From: Liminaster sp017519885
GTDB lineage: Bacteria; Bacteroidota; Bacteroidia; Bacteroidales; UBA3663
Assembly: GCA_017519885.1 (NCBI GenBank)
Contig: JAFWRO010000051.1
Location: 84,518 to 148,517 of the forward strand
Direction of reading: 5' to 3'
DNA: 64,000 nucleotides
The notes under the pieces were generated by a model. The model was not told the DNA's origin and did no database searches. It saw only the letters and a list, made by a program, of their open reading frames with translations. Every line of letters begins with the position of its first letter. Position 1 is the stretch's first letter. Position numbers and translations under genes: made by a program. Of the stretch, positions 44,211 through 52,648 are shown one piece after another.

Positions 44211-44218
44211 TATATTTG
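44211..44218 (+). promoter_or_regulatory. Promoter -7 box for the 44278 gene
   Basis: TATATTTG in GTTTATATTTGCACC, exact consensus, 60 bp ahead of the ATG. Confidence 0.6.
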
Positions 44219-44277
44219 CACCACAAAATAAGAAAAATATTACACAGTCCAAAAAAAATACAATCCATCATATCATC

Positions 44278-44982
44278 ATGAAAACTTTACTTAACATTCT
44301 CCTTGCTGCAGCAGCAGTCCTCTTGGTCGTCATGTGCTATCAGTCCTTGATGATCCCTATTGATTTCAACAAAGAAGTTGCACGTCGTGATGCCGTCGTC
44401 ATCCAGCGCCTTAAGGATGTCCGCATCCTCCAGGAAGAGTACCAGAAGAAGTACGGTGTATATGCCGCTTCGTGGGACCAGCTCGTCAACTTCGCCAAGA
44501 ACGACAAGATCGCCATTGTTCAGAAGATCGGTACCCTCACCGACGAGCAGCTTCAGGCTGGCCTCAATGAGCAGAAGGCTTGGGAATACCTCAAGGATCC
44601 CAAGAAGTATGCCAAGCAGATCGCCGAGTTCGGTCTGAGCAAAGACAAGTTCAGCCGTGACTCCATCTTCGTGAACGTGCTCGAGAAGGACTCCCTCGCC
44701 GGCCGTCCCGGCTTCAACATCGACGAGCTCCGCTTCATCCCATCGTTCTACGAGGGTCAGCCCAAGGATACCATCATCCTCGCCACTGGCACACAGGTTT
44801 CCGCTTCTGGTTTCGAGATGCCACTCTTCGAGGCAAAGATTCCTTATTCGAACTACCTCGGCGACCTCAACGAGCAGGAGCTCTCCAACAAGATTGTTGA
44901 CCGCGAGGAGCTTGACAAATATCCTGGCATGCAGGTAGGCGATGCTACCGTGGCTAACAACAATGCCGGTAACTGGGAGTAA
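44278..44982 (+). CDS. Membrane-anchored hypothetical protein
   Basis: 234 residues from MKTLLNILLAA (an upstream in-frame ATG lies in the promoter). One N-terminal transmembrane helix (LLNILLAAAAVLLVVMCYQSL), then a soluble region with a short coiled coil (RDAVVIQRLKDVRILQEEYQKKYG). The helix plus the LQEEYQKKYGVYAASWDQL segment resembles pilin-like or periplasmic anchored proteins, but no prepilin site is seen. Highly biased codons suggest good expression. A terminator lies inside the start of the next gene. Confidence 0.75.
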   Translation: MKTLLNILLAAAAVLLVVMCYQSLMIPIDFNKEVARRDAVVIQRLKDVRILQEEYQKKYGVYAASWDQLVNFAKNDKIAIVQKIGTLTDEQLQAGLNEQKAWEYLKDPKKYAKQIAEFGLSKDKFSRDSIFVNVLEKDSLAGRPGFNIDELRFIPSFYEGQPKDTIILATGTQVSASGFEMPLFEAKIPYSNYLGDLNEQELSNKIVDREELDKYPGMQVGDATVANNNAGNWE

Positions 44983-44990
44983 TCCTCACA

Positions 44991-45791
44991 ATGACAAAGG
45001 ACAATATGACCATCCGGTTTGCGCCGGATGGTTTTTCGTTTATTGACTGTTCCGGCGCCTCTTCTTCTCCGAGCGACGGCGCCACGTCTCCACGCCTCAG
45101 CGTCGCAACGTCCGCTCTGCTCGACGACGCTCCCTTTCACGAAGTCGCCCCTGGGCCCGACTACCAGCAGCGCCTCCACGAGGCCGTCCTCAATGTACTG
45201 CCCGAAAGCGAGACACCGCTCGACCTGACCGTTCAAGTCCTCTCCGAGCGCGTCGTCATCCTTCCGCCCGACACCGACCCCGATCTGGCCACATCGATGT
45301 ACCACGTCACGCTCTCCGACCTCGACGAGCCCGAGCAAGTGTTGCTCCAGCCCCTCACTCTTCCATCTGGTCAGCGCGTCACACTTTGTTTCGGCATCGA
45401 CCGCCAGCTTTACCTCTTCCTCGAGCGCAACTGCGGCGACCTCCGCTTCGAGCATCACCTCGCCACCCTCCTCCAAGGAGCTTCTTCCGCCCCTGCATTT
45501 CAGTCGCAGCCATCTATGGCTGCCCCCTCCGCCCAGCAGGCATGCCTGGCCACCATGGTCACCCCCCAGTTCCTCGAGCTTGCCCTCTTCCGCTCCAGTC
45601 AGCTCGTCCTTGCCAACGTCTACCGCACCTCCCAGGCCGACAACCGACGCTACTACGTTCTCAACACCTGGCTGCGCGAAGGCCTCGACCAGCTCAACGA
45701 CCTTCTGTTCATCCTCGGCAAAGGCGACCCAGCCTCCCAGCTCCACCAGGATTTGCGCCCCTTCATCAAGCAAATCAATCGCAATTATTAA
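44991..45791 (+). CDS. DUF3822-family protein
   Basis: 266 residues. N-terminal IRFAPDGFSFIDC matches the (L)SIRxxxDGxSF signature of DUF3822, and YYVLNTWLREGLDQLNDLLFIL fits its C-terminal block. DUF3822 adopts an actin/FtsA-like fold in Bacteroidetes, role unknown, and is regularly next to rsmD as here. Odd: a terminator hairpin overlaps codons 7-14, and one copy of the GCAGCCAT palindrome is embedded in frame at 45506-45523 (encoding QPSMAA). Confidence 0.8.
   Translation: MTKDNMTIRFAPDGFSFIDCSGASSSPSDGATSPRLSVATSALLDDAPFHEVAPGPDYQQRLHEAVLNVLPESETPLDLTVQVLSERVVILPPDTDPDLATSMYHVTLSDLDEPEQVLLQPLTLPSGQRVTLCFGIDRQLYLFLERNCGDLRFEHHLATLLQGASSAPAFQSQPSMAAPSAQQACLATMVTPQFLELALFRSSQLVLANVYRTSQADNRRYYVLNTWLREGLDQLNDLLFILGKGDPASQLHQDLRPFIKQINRNY
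45009..45040 (+). terminator. Intrinsic terminator inside the DUF3822 coding start
   Basis: ACCATCCGG (45009-45017) and CCGGATGGT (45024-45032) form a perfect 9-bp stem with loop TTTGCG, followed by TTTTCGTTT. It is 27 bp past the stop of the 44278 gene yet within the first codons of the DUF3822 gene, so the same bases encode the conserved IRFAPDGF motif. Confidence 0.75.
45506..45523. repeat. GCAGCCAT-CT-ATGGCTGC palindrome, copy 1 (in a gene)
   Basis: Perfect 8-bp arms, preceded by GTC and followed by CCCC. Lies inside the DUF3822 gene without breaking its frame. Confidence 0.85.
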
Positions 45792-45820
45792 TTGTTAATT
45801 GTTAATTATTAATTGTTAAT
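45786..45820. repeat. TTAATTG/TTAATTA short repeat
   Basis: About five 7-8-bp units of TTAATTGTTAATT between the DUF3822 gene and rsmD. A similar block is at 56816-56884. Confidence 0.7.
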
Positions 45821-46402
45821 TTGAAGATCATCACTGGCCAATACGGCGGACGCCGCTTCGACCCGCCACGCAACCTCAGCGCCAGGCCTACCACCGACCT
45901 GGCAAAGCAGGCTCTCTTCAACATCCTCCAGAACCGAATGGATCTTGAGGGTTGTCGAGCGCTCGACCTATTCAGCGGCACAGGCAGCATCAGCTTCGAA
46001 CTGCTCAGTCGAGGCGCTGCATATGTCGTCAGCGTCGAAATGGGTCACACCCAGCAGCAGTTCATCCAAAAGGTAGCCGCACAGCTCAACGTCCCCCGCA
46101 ATCGACATCAGCTCATCCGAGGCGACGTCTTCCGCTACCTCAACACTCCCCCCGCCGTATCAATCGGCGCCAGTGCTACATATGCTGCGCCTTTCGACCT
46201 AATCTTCGCCGACCCGCCCTACGACCTCGCCAATCTCGATAAGCTACCCGACCTCGTCCTCCAACCTGGCTGGCTCGCCCCCGATGGCAACTTCATCCTC
46301 GAACACGGCAAGTCCTCCGACTTCTCCTCCCATCCCCTCTTCCAGGAGCTCCGCACCTACGGCGCCGTCCACTTCTCCTTCTTCCAGCATCCCCGTCCCT
46401 GA
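45821..46402 (+). CDS. rsmD: 16S rRNA (guanine-N2)-methyltransferase RsmD
   Basis: 193 residues with TTG start. MKIITGQYGGRRFDPPRN and RPTTDLAKQALFNIL are the usual opening; LDLFSGTGSISFELLSRGA is the SAM loop; LIFADPPYDL holds the DPPY catalytic motif. Methylates G966 (E. coli numbering) of 16S rRNA. The DUF3822-rsmD order is common in Bacteroidetes. Confidence 0.95.
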   Translation: MKIITGQYGGRRFDPPRNLSARPTTDLAKQALFNILQNRMDLEGCRALDLFSGTGSISFELLSRGAAYVVSVEMGHTQQQFIQKVAAQLNVPRNRHQLIRGDVFRYLNTPPAVSIGASATYAAPFDLIFADPPYDLANLDKLPDLVLQPGWLAPDGNFILEHGKSSDFSSHPLFQELRTYGAVHFSFFQHPRP

Positions 46403-46453
46403 TTCCCCCTGAGCGCCCCTTCCGCGTTTCACATCCCTCCCGGTGTTCCCGTC

Positions 46454-46471
46454 GCAGCCATCTATGGCTGC
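46454..46471. repeat. GCAGCCAT-CT-ATGGCTGC palindrome, copy 2
   Basis: Same sequence with GTC upstream and CCC downstream, in the rsmD/DUF4837 gap, 19 bp before the DUF4837 ATG. Confidence 0.85.
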
Positions 46472-46489
46472 CCAAAATATCCCCACAAT

Positions 46490-47530
46490 ATGAAACATCT
46501 CCTCATCCTCATCTCCGCCCTCCTGCTCCTCCCCCTCAGCAGCTGCCGCAATAGTCTCGAACGTGCCCTCAAGCCCGATTCTTCGGGCACGCCCTACGAC
46601 CTCTATCTCGTTATGGAAGAGGCCCTCCGCGAGACCGCACTCAACGACACCCTCCACGCCATCTTCGAATTCCCGATGGAGGGCACTCCCAACGGTGACG
46701 AGTATTTCCGCGTGCGCCATCTCACCCCCGAGAACTTCGCCTCGCAGGTCATCCGCATTGTCGCCAATGTCGCCATCGTTGACATCAACCCCACCAATGG
46801 CGAACAGCCCGTCGTGACCCTCGAGCGCGAACCCTACGCCTACAATCAGGTCATCGTCCGTATGCACGCCAAGACTATCGAGTCGCTCACCGAATACCTT
46901 CCCCAGATTCAGGAGCAGCTCCGTCAGGTCTATGTCAAGAACGAGATGAACCGTCGCATCAAGATCATCACCAAGGAGCACCTCATCAAGCAGCAGGACC
47001 GCCTTATGCGACTCCAGAACGCTTCGCTATATATTCCCCGCGCCATGGATGTCACCTGCCGCCCCGCCAAGGACAGCACCTTCTTCTGGTGCACCGACAA
47101 CTTCGCCTCCAAGCAGAGCTACCTCGTCGTCTATAGCGTGCCCTACACCGACCAGAACATCTTCACCCTCGAAGGCGCCGTCGCCGTGCGCGACTCCGTC
47201 ATGGGTGCCAACATCGAAGGCTCCGACTCAACCCAGCATATGGAGACCAACCGCAATGTCGTCCTGCCCGAATACAAGGCACTCAACGTAGGTGGCCATT
47301 ACGTCGGTGAGCTCCGTGGTATGTGGCGTATGCGCAACGGCCTGATGGCTGGCCCGTTCATCTGTCACATCCGTCTTGACGAGGTCAACAAGCGCGTCGT
47401 CTTTGCCGAAGGCTTCTGCTATGCTCCCAACGATGGCAAGCGTCTCCTCATCCGCAACCTCGAGGCCTCTCTCTACACCCTCAAGCTCCCATCCGACCAG
47501 CTCATCCCCGAGATCGAAGTCACGCTCTAA
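46490..47530 (+). CDS. DUF4837-family lipoprotein
   Basis: 346 residues. Lipobox LLPLSS-C, then NSLERALKPDSSGTPYDLYLVME; later blocks FRVRHLTPENFASQVIRIV, QVYVKNEMNRRI and ELRGMWRMRNGLMAGPFICH match the DUF4837 family of Bacteroidetes. Function unknown; periplasmic lipoprotein. Palindrome copies flank it on both sides. Confidence 0.85.
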   Translation: MKHLLILISALLLLPLSSCRNSLERALKPDSSGTPYDLYLVMEEALRETALNDTLHAIFEFPMEGTPNGDEYFRVRHLTPENFASQVIRIVANVAIVDINPTNGEQPVVTLEREPYAYNQVIVRMHAKTIESLTEYLPQIQEQLRQVYVKNEMNRRIKIITKEHLIKQQDRLMRLQNASLYIPRAMDVTCRPAKDSTFFWCTDNFASKQSYLVVYSVPYTDQNIFTLEGAVAVRDSVMGANIEGSDSTQHMETNRNVVLPEYKALNVGGHYVGELRGMWRMRNGLMAGPFICHIRLDEVNKRVVFAEGFCYAPNDGKRLLIRNLEASLYTLKLPSDQLIPEIEVTL

Positions 47531-47553
47531 GGCGCGCCCCTAGCGTTCCAGTC

Positions 47554-47571
47554 GCAGCCATCTATGGCTGC
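47554..47571. repeat. GCAGCCAT-CT-ATGGCTGC palindrome, copy 3
   Basis: Between the DUF4837 gene and the pdxA-like gene, same flanks (GTC before, CCCATCC after). Confidence 0.85.
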
Positions 47572-47614
47572 CCATCCCTCCCTCTTCCATCATTCCTCTT
47601 CCCTCTTCCATAGC

Positions 47615-48655
47615 ATGTACCTCTTCCGTATCGGCATAACCCAAGGTGATATCAACGGCATCGGCTGCGAGATGCTGATCAAAGTCCTGCAGGACCCCGA
47701 GATGCTCGAGTTCTGTACTCCCGTCATCTTCGGCAGCGCCCAAGTGCTGCGCAGCACTGCCCAGCAGCTGGGCATCAGCATGATCCCCCTCAACATCGTC
47801 TCACGCGCAGGCGACGCCATCGAAGGGCGCATCAACCTCGTGCCCGTATGTGGTGACGCCGAACCCGAAGTCCAGTTCGGACAGCAGACCGAAGCTTCCC
47901 TTCAGGCCGAAGCCAGCTCACTCACCGCGGCGCTCGAAGCCTACGACAACGATGACATCGATGCCCTCGTCACCCTCCCTGGCCACCTCGACAACGACCA
48001 GTCGTCACACGCCCTCTCGGATTTCATCCATCGTGCGCTCAACATCCACGACGCTTCGTTCGACTGGATTATCAACGACAGTCTTCGCATCCTCCAGCTC
48101 CATCACTACGACGTCACCACCAAACTCGGCGAAGGCATCGCGTCCGAAGCCTTCCAGAACGACATCCGTGCCATCAGCCAAAGTCTGCGCTACGACTTCG
48201 GCATTATGCGTCCACGCATCGCCGTCGTCTCTTCGCACGAGAAATTGCGCAACGATCTCGATGAACTCCACGAGCAGGGTGTCCTCGCCTTCGGTCCCCT
48301 CGATGCCACTGCCTTCTCCCAGGGAGCTTGGCAGGACCACTACGACGGCTGTCTTTTCCAGGATCAGGACGAAGCCTTCCAGAAGGCCATCGCAAGCCGT
48401 GATGCCGACTACAACATCGGCTACATCTCCGGCCTTCACCTCATCCTCACCTATCCCTTCGTAGGCATCCGCTACGACATCGCAGGGCAGAATCAGGCCG
48501 CTGAGATGCCTCTTCGACAGTCTATCTATGCCGCCCTCGACATCCTGCGCCAGCGCATCCGATACCGTCAGGCCACTAGCCATCCCCTCGAGAAGCATTG
48601 GGTGCCTCGTGGCCGTGACGACTACAAGTTAGACCTCACGAAAGACGACGAATAA
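47615..48655 (+). CDS. Divergent PdxA-like protein, family motifs lost
   Basis: 346 residues from MYLFRIGITQ. The N-terminus (GITQGDINGIGCEMLIKVL), the FGPLDATAF block and the YDIAGQNQAAEMPLRQSIYAALDI block show it derives from 4-hydroxythreonine-4-phosphate dehydrogenase (PdxA). But motifs the family normally keeps are gone: the PINKH block is replaced by LPGHLDND, LNPHAGxxG is shortened to SSHEKL with ~13 residues missing, MYHDQG is LFQDQDE (metal-binding His lost), and SPxHGTA is YPFVGIR. I therefore doubt it catalyses the PdxA reaction; it may be a neofunctionalised or inactive homologue. The frame is intact and the next gene starts 4 bp later. Confidence 0.75.
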   Translation: MYLFRIGITQGDINGIGCEMLIKVLQDPEMLEFCTPVIFGSAQVLRSTAQQLGISMIPLNIVSRAGDAIEGRINLVPVCGDAEPEVQFGQQTEASLQAEASSLTAALEAYDNDDIDALVTLPGHLDNDQSSHALSDFIHRALNIHDASFDWIINDSLRILQLHHYDVTTKLGEGIASEAFQNDIRAISQSLRYDFGIMRPRIAVVSSHEKLRNDLDELHEQGVLAFGPLDATAFSQGAWQDHYDGCLFQDQDEAFQKAIASRDADYNIGYISGLHLILTYPFVGIRYDIAGQNQAAEMPLRQSIYAALDILRQRIRYRQATSHPLEKHWVPRGRDDYKLDLTKDDE

Positions 48656-48659
48656 CGCT

Positions 48660-49976
48660 ATGTCTAGTTTCATCATCGAAGGTGGCCACCCCTTGCGTGG
48701 CACCATCAAGCCACAAGGCGCCAAGAACGAAGCCCTCGAAGTGCTCTGTGCCGTGCTCCTCACCCGCGAGGAAGTCACCATCACCAACATCCCCGAGATC
48801 CTCGACACTCTCAACCTCATCGAGCTCCTGCGCAAGATGGGTGTCGTCATACATCACCTCGAACGCGGCACGTTCCGCTTCCGCGCCGACCACATCGATG
48901 TGGCTTACCTCGAAAGCGACGACTATCTGCGTCGCTGTATGTCACTGCGTGGTTCGGTAATGCTTCTCGGTCCGCTCGTCTCGCGCTTCGGACATGCCTT
49001 GTTGCCCCAGCCTGGTGGTGACAAGATCGGTCGTCGACGTCTCGACACCCACTTTATCGGCCTCCAGCGACTCGGCACCGAGTTTACCTACGACCCCGAA
49101 CGCCACCTCTATCGCGTCGAGGCCACCCATGGTCACCTCTCGGGATGCTATATGCTGCTCGACGAAGCTTCCGTCACCGGCACCGCCAACATCGTCATGG
49201 CTGCCGTCTGCGCCGAAGGCACCACCACCATCTACAATGCGGCCTGCGAGCCTTATCTCCAGCAGCTCTGCCGAATGCTCTCTCGTATGGGTGCCCACAT
49301 CGAGGGCATTGGCTCCAATCTCCTCACCATCGAGGGTGTGCGCGAACTCCACGGCACCCAGCATCGCCTCCTGCCCGATATGATCGAAGTCGGCTCATTC
49401 ATCGGTATGGCTGCCATGACGGGCTCCGAACTCACCATCGCCGACGTCTCTGTGCCCGACCTCGGAATCATTCCCGATGCCTTCCGTCGTCTCGGCATCA
49501 CTGTCGAACAGCGCGGCGACGACCTCTATGTACCCGCCCACGACCATTATCAGATCGACTCGTTCATCGATGGCTCCATCATGACCATTGCCGACGCACC
49601 CTGGCCGGGCCTCACGCCCGACCTTCTGTCCGTCCTCCTCGTCACTGCCACACAGGCACGCGGCGTCGTCCTCATCCATCAGAAGATGTTCGAGTCGCGA
49701 CTCTTCTTCGTCGACAAGCTCATCAATATGGGTGCACAGATCGTCCTCTGCGACCCTCACCGCGCCACCGTCATCGGCATCGACCGCCAGTACAAACTGC
49801 GCCATGCCAATATGACCAGCCCTGACATCCGCGCAGGCATCGCCCTGCTCATCGCCGCAATGAGCGCCGAAGGGACCTCCCGCATCGACAACATCAACCA
49901 GATCGACCGCGGCTACGAGGCCATCGACCAGCGTCTCAACGCCCTCGGCGCTCACATCACCCGAAAGGAGGATTAA
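48660..49976 (+). CDS. murA: UDP-N-acetylglucosamine 1-carboxyvinyltransferase
   Basis: 438 residues. QGAKNEAL holds the catalytic Lys; LRGSVMLLGPLVSRFG leads to PGGDKIGRRRLDTH, where Asp121 replaces the Cys of E. coli MurA (Cys115); DMIEVGSFIGMAAM and TPDLLSVLLVTATQA follow. Makes enolpyruvyl-UDP-GlcNAc, the first committed step of peptidoglycan. The Cys-to-Asp change is known to make MurA insensitive to fosfomycin and is usual in Bacteroidetes. Confidence 0.96.
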   Translation: MSSFIIEGGHPLRGTIKPQGAKNEALEVLCAVLLTREEVTITNIPEILDTLNLIELLRKMGVVIHHLERGTFRFRADHIDVAYLESDDYLRRCMSLRGSVMLLGPLVSRFGHALLPQPGGDKIGRRRLDTHFIGLQRLGTEFTYDPERHLYRVEATHGHLSGCYMLLDEASVTGTANIVMAAVCAEGTTTIYNAACEPYLQQLCRMLSRMGAHIEGIGSNLLTIEGVRELHGTQHRLLPDMIEVGSFIGMAAMTGSELTIADVSVPDLGIIPDAFRRLGITVEQRGDDLYVPAHDHYQIDSFIDGSIMTIADAPWPGLTPDLLSVLLVTATQARGVVLIHQKMFESRLFFVDKLINMGAQIVLCDPHRATVIGIDRQYKLRHANMTSPDIRAGIALLIAAMSAEGTSRIDNINQIDRGYEAIDQRLNALGAHITRKED

Positions 49977-49993
49977 TCCCCCACGACCCCGTC

Positions 49994-50011
49994 GCAGCCA
50001 TCCTAGGCTGC
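49994..50011. repeat. GCAGCC palindrome variant, copy 4
   Basis: GCAGCCATCCTAGGCTGC: GCAGCC/GGCTGC arms kept, centre changed from ATCTAT to ATCCTA. In the murA/50076 gap. Confidence 0.8.
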
Positions 50012-50033
50012 CCCCATCCCCCGCGTCCCCGTC

Positions 50034-50050
50034 GCAGCCATCTATGGCTG
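50034..50050. repeat. GCAGCCAT-CT-ATGGCTG palindrome, copy 5
   Basis: Same as copies 1-3 except that the last base is A; 40 bp after copy 4, in the same gap, with the same CCCCGTC lead-in. Confidence 0.85.
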
Positions 50051-50075
50051 ATCGTCACCCCTCATCACCTCTCCC

Positions 50076-52553
50076 ATGATCAAAGACTTCCACAAGACCG
50101 CCATCATCGCCGGCAACCGTTACGTCAGTTACAAGGAGATGCTTCGCCGCATCACCTATTTCGCCCGATACACTTCGCCCCAAGCTGGTGCCAAGACTGT
50201 CATCCTCTCCGAAAACCGCGAAGGTTGGATCTACGCCTTCTTCAGCATCTGGCTCAATCGCGGCATCGCTGTCCCTGTCGATGCCACCGCCACGCCCGAT
50301 GAGGTGGCCTACACCCTGCGTGACAGTGAGGCCGAATGCATCTGGACCTCCAACAAGAAGCTCGACACGGCCCGCGAAGCCATGCATCTGCTGGGACGCG
50401 AGCTGCCCATTCTGATCATCGACGAACACGAGCAGGTCGAACTGTCCGACGACATCCGTCCCGCCAAGATCGACTACGAGTCGTCGGCTACTGCCGTCAT
50501 CATCTATACCTCCGGCACCACGGGCTCGCCCAAGGGCGTCATGCTCTCGTTCGGCAATATGATGGCCAACGTCGATTCGGTCTCGAAGGAAGTGCGTATC
50601 TATACGCAGGATCGCCGCGCCATCATCCTCCTGCCTCTCCACCACGTGCTCCCCTTGTTGGGCTGTCTCGTCGCACCCATCACCGTCGGTGGCGGTGTAG
50701 CCATCGCGCCCGCTATGACCGGACCCGACATCCTCGACACCCTCAAGCGAGGCAAGGTAGGCCTTATGATTGGCGTACCCCGTCTGTGGACTACCCTCAT
50801 CCGAGGCATCAAGGCGAAGGTCGAAGCCAAGGCTCTCACGCGCGCTATATTTAAAATGTGTCGTGCCCTCCAGTGGCGCTGGCTCAGTCGCCTCGTCTTC
50901 ACCTCCGTGCGCCAGGCGCTTGGCGGACATCTCGACATCCTCGTCTCGGGTGGCGCAGCCCTCGACCGCGAGATTGCCATCGACATCAAGACCCTCGGCC
51001 TCGACCTGCTCGAAGGCTACGGTATGTCCGAGTGCGCACCCATGATCTCGTTCACGCGTCCCGACGACATCGTCCCCGGCTCGGTGGGCAAACCCCTCCC
51101 CTCCGAGAAGGTCATCCTCAAGAATGGCGAGATCTGCGTCAAGGGTCCCAATGTGATGCAGGGCTATTACAACCGTCCCGAGGAGACGGCTGCCATCTTC
51201 GACGACGAAGGCTGGCTCCACACGGGCGACCTCGGACGTTTCGACGACAAGGGCCGCCTCTACATCACCGGTCGTACCAAGGAGATCATCGTCCTCTCCA
51301 ACGGCAAGAACATCAACCCCTCCGAAATCGAGTTCAAGCTCGAGCAGCACACCGACATCGTCAAGGAAGTCGGCATCATCCAGGACGTCGATATGCTCAA
51401 GGCCATCATCGTCCCGCAGGCCGCGTGGATTCAGGGTCGCAACGACGAGGAACTCGAGGAAGCCCTCAAGCGTGAACTCCTCGAGCCCTACAACCAGGAA
51501 GTGCCGCCCTACAAGCGCCTTATGTCGCTCTTTGTCTACCATGGCGAACTGCCGCGCACCAAGATGGACAAGCTCCAGCGCTTCAAGCTCCCCGCCCTCG
51601 TCTCGTCGGGCGAACATACCGACAAGAACAAGAAGCGCATCATCGAGCCATCCTTCCCCGAATACAAGATCATCAAGAACTACATCCAGCACGAGAAGAA
51701 GTGCCCCGTCAGTCCAACCGACAACCTCGACACCGACCTGCAGCTCGATTCGCTCGACAAGGTAGGTCTGCAGGGCTTCCTCGAGCAGACCTTCGGTATG
51801 GAGATCACTGCCGAACGCATCGCCGCCTTCCGCAATGTCCTCGAACTCGCCGAACACGTGGCCGACTACAAGACGCGCATCGAGGTCGAGGAGATCGACT
51901 GGCATCACATCCTCAACGAAGATACCCAGAACCTCAAGCTCCCCGATGCCTGGCCCGACGATCTGCTCATCCTCTGGTTCTTCAAGCTCATCGCCCGTCT
52001 CTACTTCCGTCTCGAAGGTCGCGGAGCCGAGAACATCCCGCAGGAAGGCCCCTATATGCTCGCCGCCAACCATCAGTCGTTCCTCGATGGTATGCTCGTC
52101 ATGGCCTACAGTCCCAAGAAGAACGTCCGCAAGACCTTCTTCTTCGCCAAGGAGTCACACGTCAAGCACCCCATCGTCCAGAGCATTGCCAAGCGCCACA
52201 ACGTCATCGTCATGGAGCCCACCAATCTCAAGACCTCCATCCAGCGCATGGGCGAAGCCTTCAAGCAGGGCAAGAACATCATCATCTTCCCCGAAGGCAC
52301 ACGCACCGAGACGGGCGAAGTGGGCGAATTCAAGAAGACCTTCGCCATCCTCGCCAAGGAACTCAACGTCCCCATCGTCCCCTGCTCCATCCATGGTGCT
52401 TACGAGGCGCTACCCAAGCACAGCAAGTGGGCACGTCCCTTCAAGATCCGCGTCGATTACCTCCCCGTCATCCAACCACAGCCCGACGACACCTACGACA
52501 CCCTCACCCGCCGCGTCCGCGATGCCATCATCCAAAACCAGCGCGGGCTCTGA
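50076..52553 (+). CDS. Adenylation - acyl carrier - PlsC acyltransferase fusion
   Basis: 825 residues. Acyl-CoA synthetase-type adenylation domain (1-~520: YTSGTTGSPKGVM at ~144-156, YGMSECAPMISF, TGDLGRFDDKGRLYITGRTK); a carrier-protein segment (~530-610) with LQLDSLDKVG, its Ser likely bearing phosphopantetheine; and a PlsC domain (~640-825: ANHQSFLDGM at ~664, FPEGTRTETGE at ~737). Activates a fatty acid, loads it on its own carrier and passes it to a lysophospholipid, an Aas-like recycling route with a built-in carrier. That route is inference from the domain order. Confidence 0.88.
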   Translation: MIKDFHKTAIIAGNRYVSYKEMLRRITYFARYTSPQAGAKTVILSENREGWIYAFFSIWLNRGIAVPVDATATPDEVAYTLRDSEAECIWTSNKKLDTAREAMHLLGRELPILIIDEHEQVELSDDIRPAKIDYESSATAVIIYTSGTTGSPKGVMLSFGNMMANVDSVSKEVRIYTQDRRAIILLPLHHVLPLLGCLVAPITVGGGVAIAPAMTGPDILDTLKRGKVGLMIGVPRLWTTLIRGIKAKVEAKALTRAIFKMCRALQWRWLSRLVFTSVRQALGGHLDILVSGGAALDREIAIDIKTLGLDLLEGYGMSECAPMISFTRPDDIVPGSVGKPLPSEKVILKNGEICVKGPNVMQGYYNRPEETAAIFDDEGWLHTGDLGRFDDKGRLYITGRTKEIIVLSNGKNINPSEIEFKLEQHTDIVKEVGIIQDVDMLKAIIVPQAAWIQGRNDEELEEALKRELLEPYNQEVPPYKRLMSLFVYHGELPRTKMDKLQRFKLPALVSSGEHTDKNKKRIIEPSFPEYKIIKNYIQHEKKCPVSPTDNLDTDLQLDSLDKVGLQGFLEQTFGMEITAERIAAFRNVLELAEHVADYKTRIEVEEIDWHHILNEDTQNLKLPDAWPDDLLILWFFKLIARLYFRLEGRGAENIPQEGPYMLAANHQSFLDGMLVMAYSPKKNVRKTFFFAKESHVKHPIVQSIAKRHNVIVMEPTNLKTSIQRMGEAFKQGKNIIIFPEGTRTETGEVGEFKKTFAILAKELNVPIVPCSIHGAYEALPKHSKWARPFKIRVDYLPVIQPQPDDTYDTLTRRVRDAIIQNQRGL

Positions 52554-52566
52554 GAGACCCCCTCTA

Positions 52567-52586
52567 ATCCCCCTGCCTAGGGGGAT
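52567..52586. terminator. Terminator-like hairpin after the fusion gene
   Basis: ATCCCCCT (52567-52574) pairs with AGGGGGAT (52579-52586) around GCCT, 14 bp after the stop. No immediate T-run; a T-rich stretch (AATATTTTTTAATATTTTTC) follows ~30 bp later. Confidence 0.5.
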
Positions 52587-52648
52587 GTCCCCCCGACAAA
52601 GCATTAACCCACAAATATTTTTTAATATTTTTCTGTGAAACGATTTTC

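Noticed and set aside
50055..52073. 672-residue open frame on the minus strand
   Set aside because: Antisense to the adenylation-PlsC fusion. It is open only because the sense gene uses C/G-ending codons; composition is Gly/Asp/Val-rich with no domain, and it ignores gene borders.
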